DNA from: Nonomuraea sp.
GTDB lineage: Bacteria > Actinomycetota > Actinomycetes > Streptosporangiales > Streptosporangiaceae
DNA: 7,107 nt
Reading direction: 5' to 3'
Assembly (NCBI GenBank): GCA_013362835.1
Contig: JABFVJ010000293.1
Coordinates: 1-7,107 of the forward strand
The notes under the pieces are model-generated. The model was not told where the DNA came from. It worked only from the letters and a program-made list of their open reading frames with translations, and made no database searches. Numbering within the stretch: the first letter of the stretch is position 1; each line of letters starts with the position of its first letter. A program made the position numbers and the translations under genes. Below are positions 1 to 4,545 of the stretch, piece after piece.

Positions 1-2
1 TC

Positions 3-419
3 ACGGAGGTCGCGGCGGGCTCGGGCTTCTTCCACCCACGGCTGTTCGACTTCTACCGGCGCTTCACCGGCCGCCCGGCGGCCCTGTTCGCGCTGCCGGT
101 CGTGCGCCGCCCGGGGCCGGACACGGTGACCGTGCTCGGCGGCGGCTACCCCGCCTCCGGCTCCGCAGGGCCGAGCCGCCTGCCGCAGCCGTACCTGCCC
201 GCCGGGCTGAGGTACGCCGACGACGAGGGCGCGGGCGAGGTGCAGACCCCGCTGCTCGGCCAGGCGGCGCAGGACCTGCGGGTCGGCGACCGGGTGTGGT
301 TCAGGCACGCCAAGGCGGGCGAGATGTGCGAGCGGTTCGACACCCTCCACCTCGTGGACGGCGACACGCTGGTCGAGTCGGCCCCCACCTACCGGGGCGA
401 GGGCCAGACGTTCCTCTGA
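3..419 (+). CDS. Amino acid deaminase/aldolase (alanine racemase-fold, D-threonine aldolase/D-serine dehydratase-like), C-terminal part
   Basis: Only the last 138 residues are present; the 5' end lies outside the window. The reading frame is open from base 3 to the TGA at 417-419. The fragment begins TEVAAGSGF, which resembles the glycine-rich PLP-phosphate loop at the end of the alanine racemase-type TIM barrel. It is followed by a beta-rich C-terminal domain with GDRVWFRHAKAGEMCERFD at fragment residues 95-113. Family members are PLP enzymes of about 380-430 residues acting on D-hydroxy amino acids (D-threonine, D-serine and relatives) in the cytoplasm. The exact substrate cannot be assigned. 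In D-serine dehydratase and D-threonine aldolase this C-terminal domain carries a His-x-Cys or His-x-Asp metal site. Here the histidine (H102) is followed by A-K, and the nearest cysteine is seven residues on (C109), so the metal chemistry may differ. The gene converges on the DUF3618 gene, leaving 18 bases between the stops. Confidence 0.8.
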   Translation, partial: TEVAAGSGFFHPRLFDFYRRFTGRPAALFALPVVRRPGPDTVTVLGGGYPASGSAGPSRLPQPYLPAGLRYADDEGAGEVQTPLLGQAAQDLRVGDRVWFRHAKAGEMCERFDTLHLVDGDTLVESAPTYRGEGQTFL

Positions 420-437
420 CCCGTCCCCTTCACGTGC

Positions 438-767
438 TCAGCGCCGGCGGCGGCGCCGGAACAGGACGATCGCGGCGCCGACGACCAGCACCGCGCCGAT
501 CCCGATCAGCACCGGCGCCAGGTCGGGGCGCTCGTCCTCCCACACCCCGCCGGGCTCGTCGGCGTAGTCGACCGGCCGCGCGGTCACCCCGAGCGCGTCC
601 CCCACGGACGCCACCAGGTGGCCCGCCCGGCTCTTGACATCGGCGACCGTACGCTCGGCGACCCGCTTGGGGCTCACGCGGTCGGCGATGGCGTCGACCG
701 TCTGCGCCAACTCCGCACGCGTCCGCGCGATCCGCCGCTCCAACTCGTCGGGATCGGTGTCAGCCAT
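438..767 (-). CDS. DUF3618 domain protein, small C-terminally membrane-anchored protein
   Basis: A protein of 109 residues. Its N-terminus, DPDELERRIARTRAELAQTVDAIADRVSP, is the recognisable DUF3618 signature: an acidic/basic amphipathic helix with R-x-x-L repeats, likely coiled coil, at residues 5-31. A basic linker (about 32-65) and an acidic stretch (about 67-82) follow. One membrane segment spans about 84-103, and the protein ends in six consecutive arginines. The arginine tail suggests a C-terminus facing the cytoplasm; with an N-terminus lacking a signal peptide, a tail-anchored or hairpin arrangement is inferred. The ATG at 767 is supported by AAAGGAG four bases upstream. The function of DUF3618 is not established. 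It is common in actinobacteria, often beside envelope or stress genes. It is divergent from the thiol peroxidase gene, with 152 bases between the starts. Confidence 0.88.
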   Translation of the reverse strand: MADTDPDELERRIARTRAELAQTVDAIADRVSPKRVAERTVADVKSRAGHLVASVGDALGVTARPVDYADEPGGVWEDERPDLAPVLIGIGAVLVVGAAIVLFRRRRRR

Positions 768-771
768 GGCT

Positions 772-778
772 CTCCTTT
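772..778 (-). promoter_or_regulatory. Ribosome binding site of the DUF3618 gene
   Basis: On the minus strand AAAGGAG lies four bases before the ATG at 767-765. It is a strong match to the anti-Shine-Dalgarno sequence and fixes the start. Confidence 0.8.
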
Positions 779-859
779 CGACCGTACGCGTGGCCGCGCC
801 CGCTACGTGGACCGTCGCGAGCTCCGTCCGTTCTGGTCGTGATCAGTCTGTCAGGTCGG

Positions 860-875
860 CGTGCCGAACGGCACG
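860..875. repeat. Perfect hyphenated palindrome in the divergent DUF3618/bcp intergenic region
   Basis: CGTGCCG-AA-CGGCACG has 7-bp arms and a 2-base centre. It lies about 14 bases upstream of a TANNNT-type -10 candidate (TAGGTT, 889-894), so it would cover the -35 region of the peroxidase promoter. This suits an operator better than an RNA hairpin, but no regulator is identified. Confidence 0.5.
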
Positions 876-888
876 GCGGCCAGGCCGG

Positions 889-894
889 TAGGTT
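889..894 (+). promoter_or_regulatory. Candidate -10 element of the thiol peroxidase gene
   Basis: TAGGTT fits the actinobacterial TANNNT -10 pattern. It would put the transcription start near 901, a short distance before the Shine-Dalgarno at 910. No convincing -35 hexamer is seen 16-18 bases upstream, where the palindrome at 860-875 sits. This could reflect an activated or repressed promoter, or a chance -10 match. Confidence 0.3.
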
Positions 895-909
895 TTGCTG
901 GAAGAACTC

Positions 910-916
910 AGGAGGG
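910..916 (+). promoter_or_regulatory. Ribosome binding site deciding the thiol peroxidase start
   Basis: AGGAGGG ends three bases before the ATG at 920. It decides in favour of this start over an in-frame GTG at 839 that would add 27 residues unlike the family. Confidence 0.85.
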
Positions 917-919
917 CCC

Positions 920-1393
920 ATGACAGGAACCAAGCTCGCGCCCGGCGACGCCGCGCCCGAGTTCACGCTACCCACCGCCGACGGCGGCGCCGTCTCCCTC
1001 GACGACTGCCGCGGCAAGCGGGTGATCCTCTATTTCTACCCCGCCGCGATGACTCCGGGCTGCACCAAGCAGGCCTGCGACTTCCGCGACAACCTCAGCC
1101 AGTTGACCGCCGAGGGTTTCGTCGTCCTCGGCGTGTCGAAGGACAAGCCGGAGAAGCTGGCCAAGTTCGCCGAGCGCGACGCGCTGACCTTCCCGCTGCT
1201 GTCCGACCCCGACCTGACCGTGCACCAGGCCTACGGCGCGTACGGCCCGAAGAAGCTGTACGGGAAGGAGATGGTCGGCGTGATCCGCTCGACGTTCGTC
1301 ATCGACGCCGACGGCAAGATCGAGCAGGCGCTCTACAACGTGAAGGCCACCGGGCACGTGGCCTCGCTCAAGAAGAAGCTCGGCCTGGCCTGA
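920..1393 (+). CDS. bcp: Thioredoxin-dependent thiol peroxidase, Bcp/PrxQ family peroxiredoxin
   Basis: The protein has 157 residues, the usual length for atypical two-cysteine Bcp/PrxQ peroxiredoxins. It reduces H2O2 and organic hydroperoxides in the cytoplasm, with regeneration by thioredoxin. The thioredoxin fold opens with APEFTLPTADG (12-22). The active site PAAMTPGCTKQACDFRD carries catalytic T45, peroxidatic C48 and resolving C53, the C-x4-C spacing of the PrxQ class. The conserved active-site arginine is R123 in GVIRSTFVID. A third cysteine, C30, is not part of the catalytic pair. The active-site motif has PAAMTPGC where many homologues have P-K-D-x-TPGC, a modest variation. The ATG at 920 is chosen for its strong AGGAGGG. 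The gene is probably monocistronic: a perfect palindrome follows 9 bases after the stop, and the next feature is a tRNA. Confidence 0.95.
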   Translation: MTGTKLAPGDAAPEFTLPTADGGAVSLDDCRGKRVILYFYPAAMTPGCTKQACDFRDNLSQLTAEGFVVLGVSKDKPEKLAKFAERDALTFPLLSDPDLTVHQAYGAYGPKKLYGKEMVGVIRSTFVIDADGKIEQALYNVKATGHVASLKKKLGLA

Positions 1394-1402
1394 CCCGCGG
1401 CC

Positions 1403-1428
1403 CGCGGGCCCTCGCGCGAGGGCCCGCG
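1403..1428 (+). terminator. GC-rich perfect palindrome, probable terminator of the peroxidase gene
   Basis: A perfect 26-bp palindrome: the arm CGCGGGCCCTCGC is followed directly by its reverse complement. It begins 9 bases after the bcp stop. There is no T-run after it, as is common for actinomycete terminators. As RNA it would fold with a small loop (about 11 bp stem). Confidence 0.65.
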
Positions 1429-1456
1429 ATGGCCCACCGGGCGGCCGGTTGAGCGC

Positions 1457-1462
1457 TAAACT
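1457..1462 (+). promoter_or_regulatory. Candidate -10 box of the tRNA-Leu promoter
   Basis: TAAACT matches TANNNT with an A-rich centre in an otherwise very GC-rich stretch, 26 bases before the tRNA 5' end. The -35 region (about 1434-1439) is poor, so this rests on position and the -10 alone. Confidence 0.35.
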
Positions 1463-1488
1463 GTCTCCAGCCCCGCCTCGGCGGGACC

Positions 1489-1571
1489 GCGGGCGTGGCG
1501 AAATGGCATACGCGGCAGGTTTAGGTCCTGTTGGTGGAGACACTGTGGGGGTTCGAGTCCCCCCGCCCGCA
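1489..1571 (+). tRNA. tRNA-Leu (anticodon UAG)
   Basis: A full class II cloverleaf can be folded by eye. The 7-bp acceptor stem pairs 1489-1495 (GCGGGCG) with 1564-1570 (CGCCCGC), with discriminator A1571. The D stem pairs 1498-1500 with 1511-1513. The anticodon stem pairs 1515-1519 with 1527-1531, including one G-U. The loop is TTTAGGT, with anticodon TAG at 1522-1524. A long variable arm has stem GTG/CAC (1534-1536/1541-1543). The T arm pairs 1547-1551 with 1559-1563 around TTCGAGT. The long variable arm and the UAG anticodon identify leucine (reads CUA and, by wobble, other CUN codons). The bases after the discriminator are CCC, so the CCA end is not encoded and must be added enzymatically. 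Confidence 0.96.
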
Positions 1572-1648
1572 CCCGTTCGTCACCGGCTCGACGGCCGCGA
1601 GACCACGACGGGATCATCCACGACTTTTCAGCTCCGTGGGCCTGGGAT

Positions 1649-1685
1649 CGGGTCGCGCGGTGCTTCCTCTTCACCGCGCGACCCG
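1649..1685 (+). terminator. Perfect 14-bp stem-loop, probable tRNA-Leu terminator
   Basis: The arm CGGGTCGCGCGGTG (1649-1662) pairs perfectly with 1672-1685 around the 9-base pyrimidine loop CTTCCTCTT. It begins 78 bases after the tRNA 3' end and has no T-run after it. A rho-independent-like terminator for the tRNA transcript is the likeliest role; it would also insulate the downstream two-component locus. Confidence 0.6.
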
Positions 1686-1769
1686 GCGTCTCGATCATGA
1701 TCCGCCATCACGATCTCCCTTTACTCGCCCGCGAGGGGCGCTCCCAAGGACAACCATGCCCTGTCCCCC

Positions 1770-1794
1770 GTAAGACCCATGTAAGACCTGGGTC
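1770..1794. promoter_or_regulatory. Repeat cluster, candidate operator upstream of the kinase-regulator operon
   Basis: Two elements overlap. Direct repeats GTAAGACC occur at 1770-1777 and 1781-1788, 11 bp apart (one helical turn). A perfect inverted repeat GACCCA-N9-TGGGTC spans 1774-1794. The cluster lies 62-86 bases before the kinase start. NarL-family regulators often bind such short repeated half-sites, so autoregulation by the adjacent response regulator is plausible but unproven. Confidence 0.4.
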
Positions 1795-1817
1795 GTAGGC
1801 GCACTTCCCCCTTCAGG

Positions 1818-1849
1818 CGGACAAATCCGGGACGCGCCTTACGTATCGT
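1818..1849 (+). promoter_or_regulatory. Candidate promoter of the kinase-regulator operon, possibly giving a leaderless mRNA
   Basis: TATCGT at 1844-1849 fits TANNNT. A weak -35-like CGGACA lies at 1818-1823 with a long 20-bp spacer. The -10 is followed by six bases and then the GTG at 1856, which would place the transcription start on or next to the start codon. The only purine-rich run, GAGG at 1850-1853, is two bases from the GTG, too close to act as a normal ribosome site. Confidence 0.3.
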
Positions 1850-1855
1850 GAGGAT

Positions 1856-3025
1856 GTGTTCGGCAGGGTACGGGCGTGGACGAGACGCCACGGCGGGCTG
1901 GTGAGCGTCCTGCGGGTCGCCCCGCTCGCCGTCTTCTGCATGTCGCTGGTGATCCCGTACGCGTCGATGGACCCGGTCGACGGCTCCCGCTACCTGGGCG
2001 TGGCCGGCTACCTGGCGTTGTCGGCGCTCCTGCTGGCGCCGCTGGCCTGGCGGAACCGGCCGCTGGCGGCGTACGCGGTGATCTCGCTGGTCTGCTTCGG
2101 GCAGTGGCTCGCGGACGTCGATCCGCTGCCCGCCAACCTCGCCCTGCTGGTGGCGCTGTGGACGGTGGCCTCAGAGCGCTCCTTCCGCTGGGCGCTCGCG
2201 GCGGGGCTGGTGGCCGAGCTGGGCATGTTCCTGGCGCTGGTCAACTGGTCGGTCGCCACGGCCGGCATGTTCTTCAGCGGCTCGATCCTGATCGTCGCCG
2301 TCTGGCTCGCCGGCCTGTACGCCAACACCCGCCGCCGCTACCTCGAAGGTCTGGAGGAACGCGCCGAACGCGCCGAACGCGAACGCGACCAGCAGGCCAG
2401 GATGGCCGCCGCGGCCGAGCGGGCGCGGATCGCGAGGGAGCTGCACGACGTGGTGGCCCACAACGTGAGCGTGATGGTGGTGCAGGCCGACGGCGCGGGC
2501 TTCGCGCTCGACAGCGATCCTGAGCAGGCGCGGCTCGCCGTACGCAACATCTCCAAGACCGGGCGGGCCGCGCTCGCCGAGATGCGGAGGATGGTCGGCG
2601 TGCTGCGCGAGAACGAGGACGGCGGCACCGACTACACGCCGCAACCCGGGCTGGGCCAGCTCGAAGAGCTGGTGCGCGGCGCCGGGGTGCCGGCCCGGCT
2701 GCGGGTCGGCGGGGTGCCCGGCGACCTGCCCGAAGGGCAGCAGCTCGCCGTCTACCGCATCGTCCAGGAGGCCCTGACGAACGCCCTCAAACACGGGGGC
2801 CCGGACGTCCGCGCGCTCGTCGAGATCGACTACGGCGGCCCCGAGCTGATCGTCCGGGTGACCGACGACGGCAGGGGCGCGGCCGCGCCGCCGGGCTCAG
2901 GCGGCCACGGCCTGATCGGCATGCGCGAACGCGTCGGCATGTACGGCGGCGCGATGTCGGCGGGCCCGCGCTCGGGCGGCGGCTTCGAGGTGCTGGCCAG
3001 GCTGCCCATGGCCAGGGCGGCCTGA
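1856..3025 (+). CDS. Membrane sensor histidine kinase, DesK/NarL class (HisKA_3)
   Basis: The protein has 389 residues. It senses an unknown envelope or membrane signal, autophosphorylates on histidine and passes the phosphate to the adjacent response regulator. The N-terminus holds about six hydrophobic segments (roughly 17-36, 46-66, 70-86, 93-107, 111-131, 136-156) with very short loops, so the signal is probably sensed within the membrane. A charged coiled-coil linker follows (160-190, ERAERAERERDQQ). The HisKA_3 dimerisation helix has the phospho-acceptor H197 in RIARELHDVVAHNVSV. The ATPase domain shows the N box QEALTNALKHG (N309), the G1 box DDGRG (337-341) and the G2 region GGHGLIGMRERVGMYGG (349-365). 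The GTG at 1856 gives a complete first membrane segment but has no normally spaced Shine-Dalgarno; an in-frame GTG at 1901 is the alternative. The stop overlaps the next start by one base (TGATG), indicating translational coupling. Confidence 0.93.
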   Translation: MFGRVRAWTRRHGGLVSVLRVAPLAVFCMSLVIPYASMDPVDGSRYLGVAGYLALSALLLAPLAWRNRPLAAYAVISLVCFGQWLADVDPLPANLALLVALWTVASERSFRWALAAGLVAELGMFLALVNWSVATAGMFFSGSILIVAVWLAGLYANTRRRYLEGLEERAERAERERDQQARMAAAAERARIARELHDVVAHNVSVMVVQADGAGFALDSDPEQARLAVRNISKTGRAALAEMRRMVGVLRENEDGGTDYTPQPGLGQLEELVRGAGVPARLRVGGVPGDLPEGQQLAVYRIVQEALTNALKHGGPDVRALVEIDYGGPELIVRVTDDGRGAAAPPGSGGHGLIGMRERVGMYGGAMSAGPRSGGGFEVLARLPMARAA

Positions 3026-3684
3026 TGATCAGGGTGATGCTGGTCGACGACCAGGAGCTGCTGCGCGCCGGGTTCAGGATGGTGCTGGGCGCCCAGCCCG
3101 ACATCGACGTGGTGGCCGAGGCCGGCGACGGCGCCGCCGCCCTCGATCTGCTCGAACGCGTCGAGGTCGACGTCGTGCTCATGGACGTGCGCATGCCGCG
3201 CATGGACGGCGTCGAGGCGACCAGGCGGATCGACGGCCCGAAGGTGCTGATCCTGACCACGTTCGACCTCGACGAGTACGCCCTGTCGGCGATCAAGGCG
3301 GGCGCGGCCGGTTTCCTGCTGAAGGACGTGCCGCCCGGCGACCTGGTCAACGCCATCAGGCTCGTGCACGCGGGCGACGCCGTGGTCTCGCCGAGCACGC
3401 TGCGCCGGCTGCTGGACCGGTTCGCCGCCCAGCTCCCCGTCGACGAGCTGCCCACGGCGAGCGAGCTGACGCCGCGCGAGCGGGAGGTGCTGCTCATGGT
3501 GGGCCGCGGCCTGTCGAACATGGAGATCGCGCACCGCCTGGAGGTGGCGGAGGCGACCGTGAAGACCCACCTGGGCCGCGTGCTGGCCAAGCTGGGGCTG
3601 CGCGACCGGGCCCAGGTGGTCGTGTACGCGTACGAGGCGGGCCTGATCGTGCCCTCGCATCAGGCGCATCGGCCGAAAGGTTGA
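3025..3684 (+). CDS. Response regulator, NarL/FixJ family (REC plus LuxR-type HTH)
   Basis: A protein of 219 residues, the standard NarL-family size, acting as a DNA-binding transcription factor controlled by the upstream kinase. The receiver domain (about 2-118) has the acidic pair D8/D9, phospho-acceptor D54 in VVLMDVRMPRMDG, the switch threonine in LTTF (78-79) and K100 in FLLKDVPP. The loop between MDGVEATRRI and VLILTTF is only DGPK, a few residues shorter than in most homologues I know. The LuxR-type HTH spans about 146-202, starting at ELTPREREVLLMVGRGLSNMEIA, with recognition helix EATVKTHLGRVLAKLGL. It starts at the ATG overlapping the kinase stop by one base. Likely targets are the downstream ABC transporter promoter and its own operon; this is inferred from gene order and shared motifs (AAGWCCY), not shown. 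Confidence 0.95.
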   Translation: MIRVMLVDDQELLRAGFRMVLGAQPDIDVVAEAGDGAAALDLLERVEVDVVLMDVRMPRMDGVEATRRIDGPKVLILTTFDLDEYALSAIKAGAAGFLLKDVPPGDLVNAIRLVHAGDAVVSPSTLRRLLDRFAAQLPVDELPTASELTPREREVLLMVGRGLSNMEIAHRLEVAEATVKTHLGRVLAKLGLRDRAQVVVYAYEAGLIVPSHQAHRPKG

Positions 3685-3759
3685 CCGGGGTCGTCTGAGG
3701 TCCTACACGAAGTCCCTCCTCAGGGCCCACAAGTCCTGAACTTTCCACTCCTAGCGTTG

Positions 3760-3780
3760 GTCACGTCGAAAAATCGTGAC
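3760..3780. repeat. Inverted repeat directly before the ATPase ribosome binding site
   Basis: Perfect 6-bp arms GTCACG (3760-3765) and CGTGAC (3775-3780) surround a 9-base A-rich centre. It touches the AAGGAG at 3781. It would overlap or follow a start site set by TAGCGT at 3752, so it could be an operator at +1 or a hairpin in the mRNA leader next to the ribosome site. Confidence 0.5.
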
Positions 3781-3786
3781 AAGGAG
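3781..3786 (+). promoter_or_regulatory. Ribosome binding site deciding the ATPase start
   Basis: AAGGAG followed by five bases and GTG at 3792. An earlier in-frame GTG at 3786 overlaps the Shine-Dalgarno itself and is therefore not the start. Confidence 0.85.
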
Positions 3787-3791
3787 TGAAC

Positions 3792-4544
3792 GTGACCCTC
3801 ACCGAGTCCCGGCGCGCGGCCCCGCCCGCGGTGGTGGCCAAGGCCCTGACCAAGGTGTACGGCCAGGGCGACGCCCAGGTCCACGCCCTTCGCGGCGTCG
3901 ACGTGGCGTTCGCGACCGGCGCCTTCACCGCGATCATGGGTCCTTCCGGCTCCGGCAAGTCCACGCTGATGCACTGCCTGGCCGGTCTCGACACCGCGAC
4001 CTCGGGCACGGTGCGCATCGGCGACGTGGAGCTGACCGGCCTCGCCGACCGGCAGCTCACGCTGCTGCGCCGGGAGCGGATCGGCTTCATCTTCCAGGCG
4101 TTCAACCTGCTGCCCACGCTGACCGCCGAGCAGAACATCCGGCTGCCCCTCGACATCGCCGCCCGGCAGGCGGACGAGGAGCTGTTCGACCGGGTCATCG
4201 ACACCGTGGGGCTGCGGGACCGGCTCGGCCACCGGCCGACGGAGCTGTCGGGCGGCCAGCAGCAGCGCGTGGCGGTGGCCAGGGCGCTGATCAGCAAGCC
4301 CCAGGTGATCTTCGCCGACGAGCCCACCGGCAACCTGGACTCGCGCAGCGGCTCGGAGATCCTCTCCTTCCTGCGCAGGTCGGTACGCGAACTGGAGCAG
4401 ACCATCGTCATGGTCACGCACGACCCGGTCGCGGCGTCGTACGCCGACCGGGTGGTGTTCCTGCGGGACGGCGAGCTGGTCACCGAGATCGCCGCGCCCA
4501 CGCCGCAGTCCGTCCTGGACACGCTCGTGAAGCTGGAGGGCTGA
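3792..4544 (+). CDS. ABC transporter ATP-binding protein, MacB/LolD-type
   Basis: A protein of 250 residues from the GTG at 3792, chosen for AAGGAG five bases upstream. It is the cytoplasmic ATPase that drives the permease encoded next. All nucleotide-binding motifs are intact: A-loop Y23 (KVYGQGD), Walker [10 protein letters not shown] (50-58), Q-loop Q102 in [10 protein letters not shown], signature LSGGQQQR (153-160), Walker [13 protein letters not shown] (172-183) with catalytic E177, and H-loop H210 in VMVTHD. The [12 protein letters not shown] sequence after the Q-loop is typical of the LolD/MacB/FtsE/BceA group, which pairs with FtsX-fold permeases and couples ATP use to movement of periplasmic or outer-leaflet domains, not classical transmembrane passage. 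The stop is one base before the permease GTG, and the permease ribosome site lies inside its last codons, so the two are co-translated. The substrate is unknown. Confidence 0.95.
   Translation: MTLTESRRAAPPAVVAKALTKVYGQGDAQVHALRGVDVAFATGAFTAIMGPSGSGKSTLMHCLAGLDTATSGTVRIGDVELTGLADRQLTLLRRERIGFIFQAFNLLPTLTAEQNIRLPLDIAARQADEELFDRVIDTVGLRDRLGHRPTELSGGQQQRVAVARALISKPQVIFADEPTGNLDSRSGSEILSFLRRSVRELEQTIVMVTHDPVAASYADRVVFLRDGELVTEIAAPTPQSVLDTLVKLEG
4535..4540 (+). promoter_or_regulatory. Ribosome binding site of the permease inside the ATPase gene
   Basis: GGAGGG within the final codons of the ATPase, five bases before the GTG at 4546. It supports that start and coupled translation of the transporter pair. 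Confidence 0.8.
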
Positions 4545-4545
4545 G

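Larger units (their letters stand above)
1572..1855. other. Gene-free intergenic region between tRNA-Leu and the histidine kinase
   Basis: 284 bases with no supportable coding region. From left to right it holds a perfect 14-bp hairpin (1649-1685), a 10-bp palindrome GATCATGATC (1693-1702), a repeat cluster with candidate operator half-sites (1770-1794), and a promoter-like stretch directly before the kinase GTG. No second copy of the tRNA 3' end is present, so there is no sign of an integrated element here. Confidence 0.7.
3685..3791. promoter_or_regulatory. Intergenic control region between response regulator and ABC transporter genes
   Basis: A 107-base gap in an otherwise tightly packed locus. 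It contains an inverted repeat CTGAGG/CCTCAG (3695-3700 and 3718-3723), and two copies of AAGTCCY at 3710-3716 and 3731-3737, spaced 21 bp (two helical turns), with a degenerate AGGTCCT at 3698-3704. TAGCGT at 3752-3757 fits a TANNNT -10 with no recognisable -35. The AAGTCCT copy at 3731-3737 lies about 14 bases before it, where an activator could substitute for the -35. A separate promoter for the transporter pair, activated by the regulator, is the inference. Confidence 0.4.

Noticed and set aside
441..456. Inverted repeat GCGCCG/CGGCGC at the end of the DUF3618 gene as a bidirectional terminator
   Set aside because: It consists of the repeated arginine codons of the protein tail; GC-rich repetition explains it.
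839..919. N-terminal extension of the thiol peroxidase from a GTG at 839
   Set aside because: The extension is unlike the family, runs through the candidate promoter, and the ATG at 920 has a strong ribosome site.
1489..1571. tRNA-Leu as an integration site for a mobile element
   Set aside because: No repeat of the tRNA 3' end, no integrase and no phage-like gene occur in the window.
1693..1702. Palindrome GATCATGATC
   Set aside because: Only 10 bp and isolated from any promoter element; chance is likely, though it is noted in the intergenic description.
2830..3669. 279-residue minus-strand open frame over the response regulator
   Set aside because: Histidine- and glutamine-rich antisense shadow of a complete NarL-family gene.
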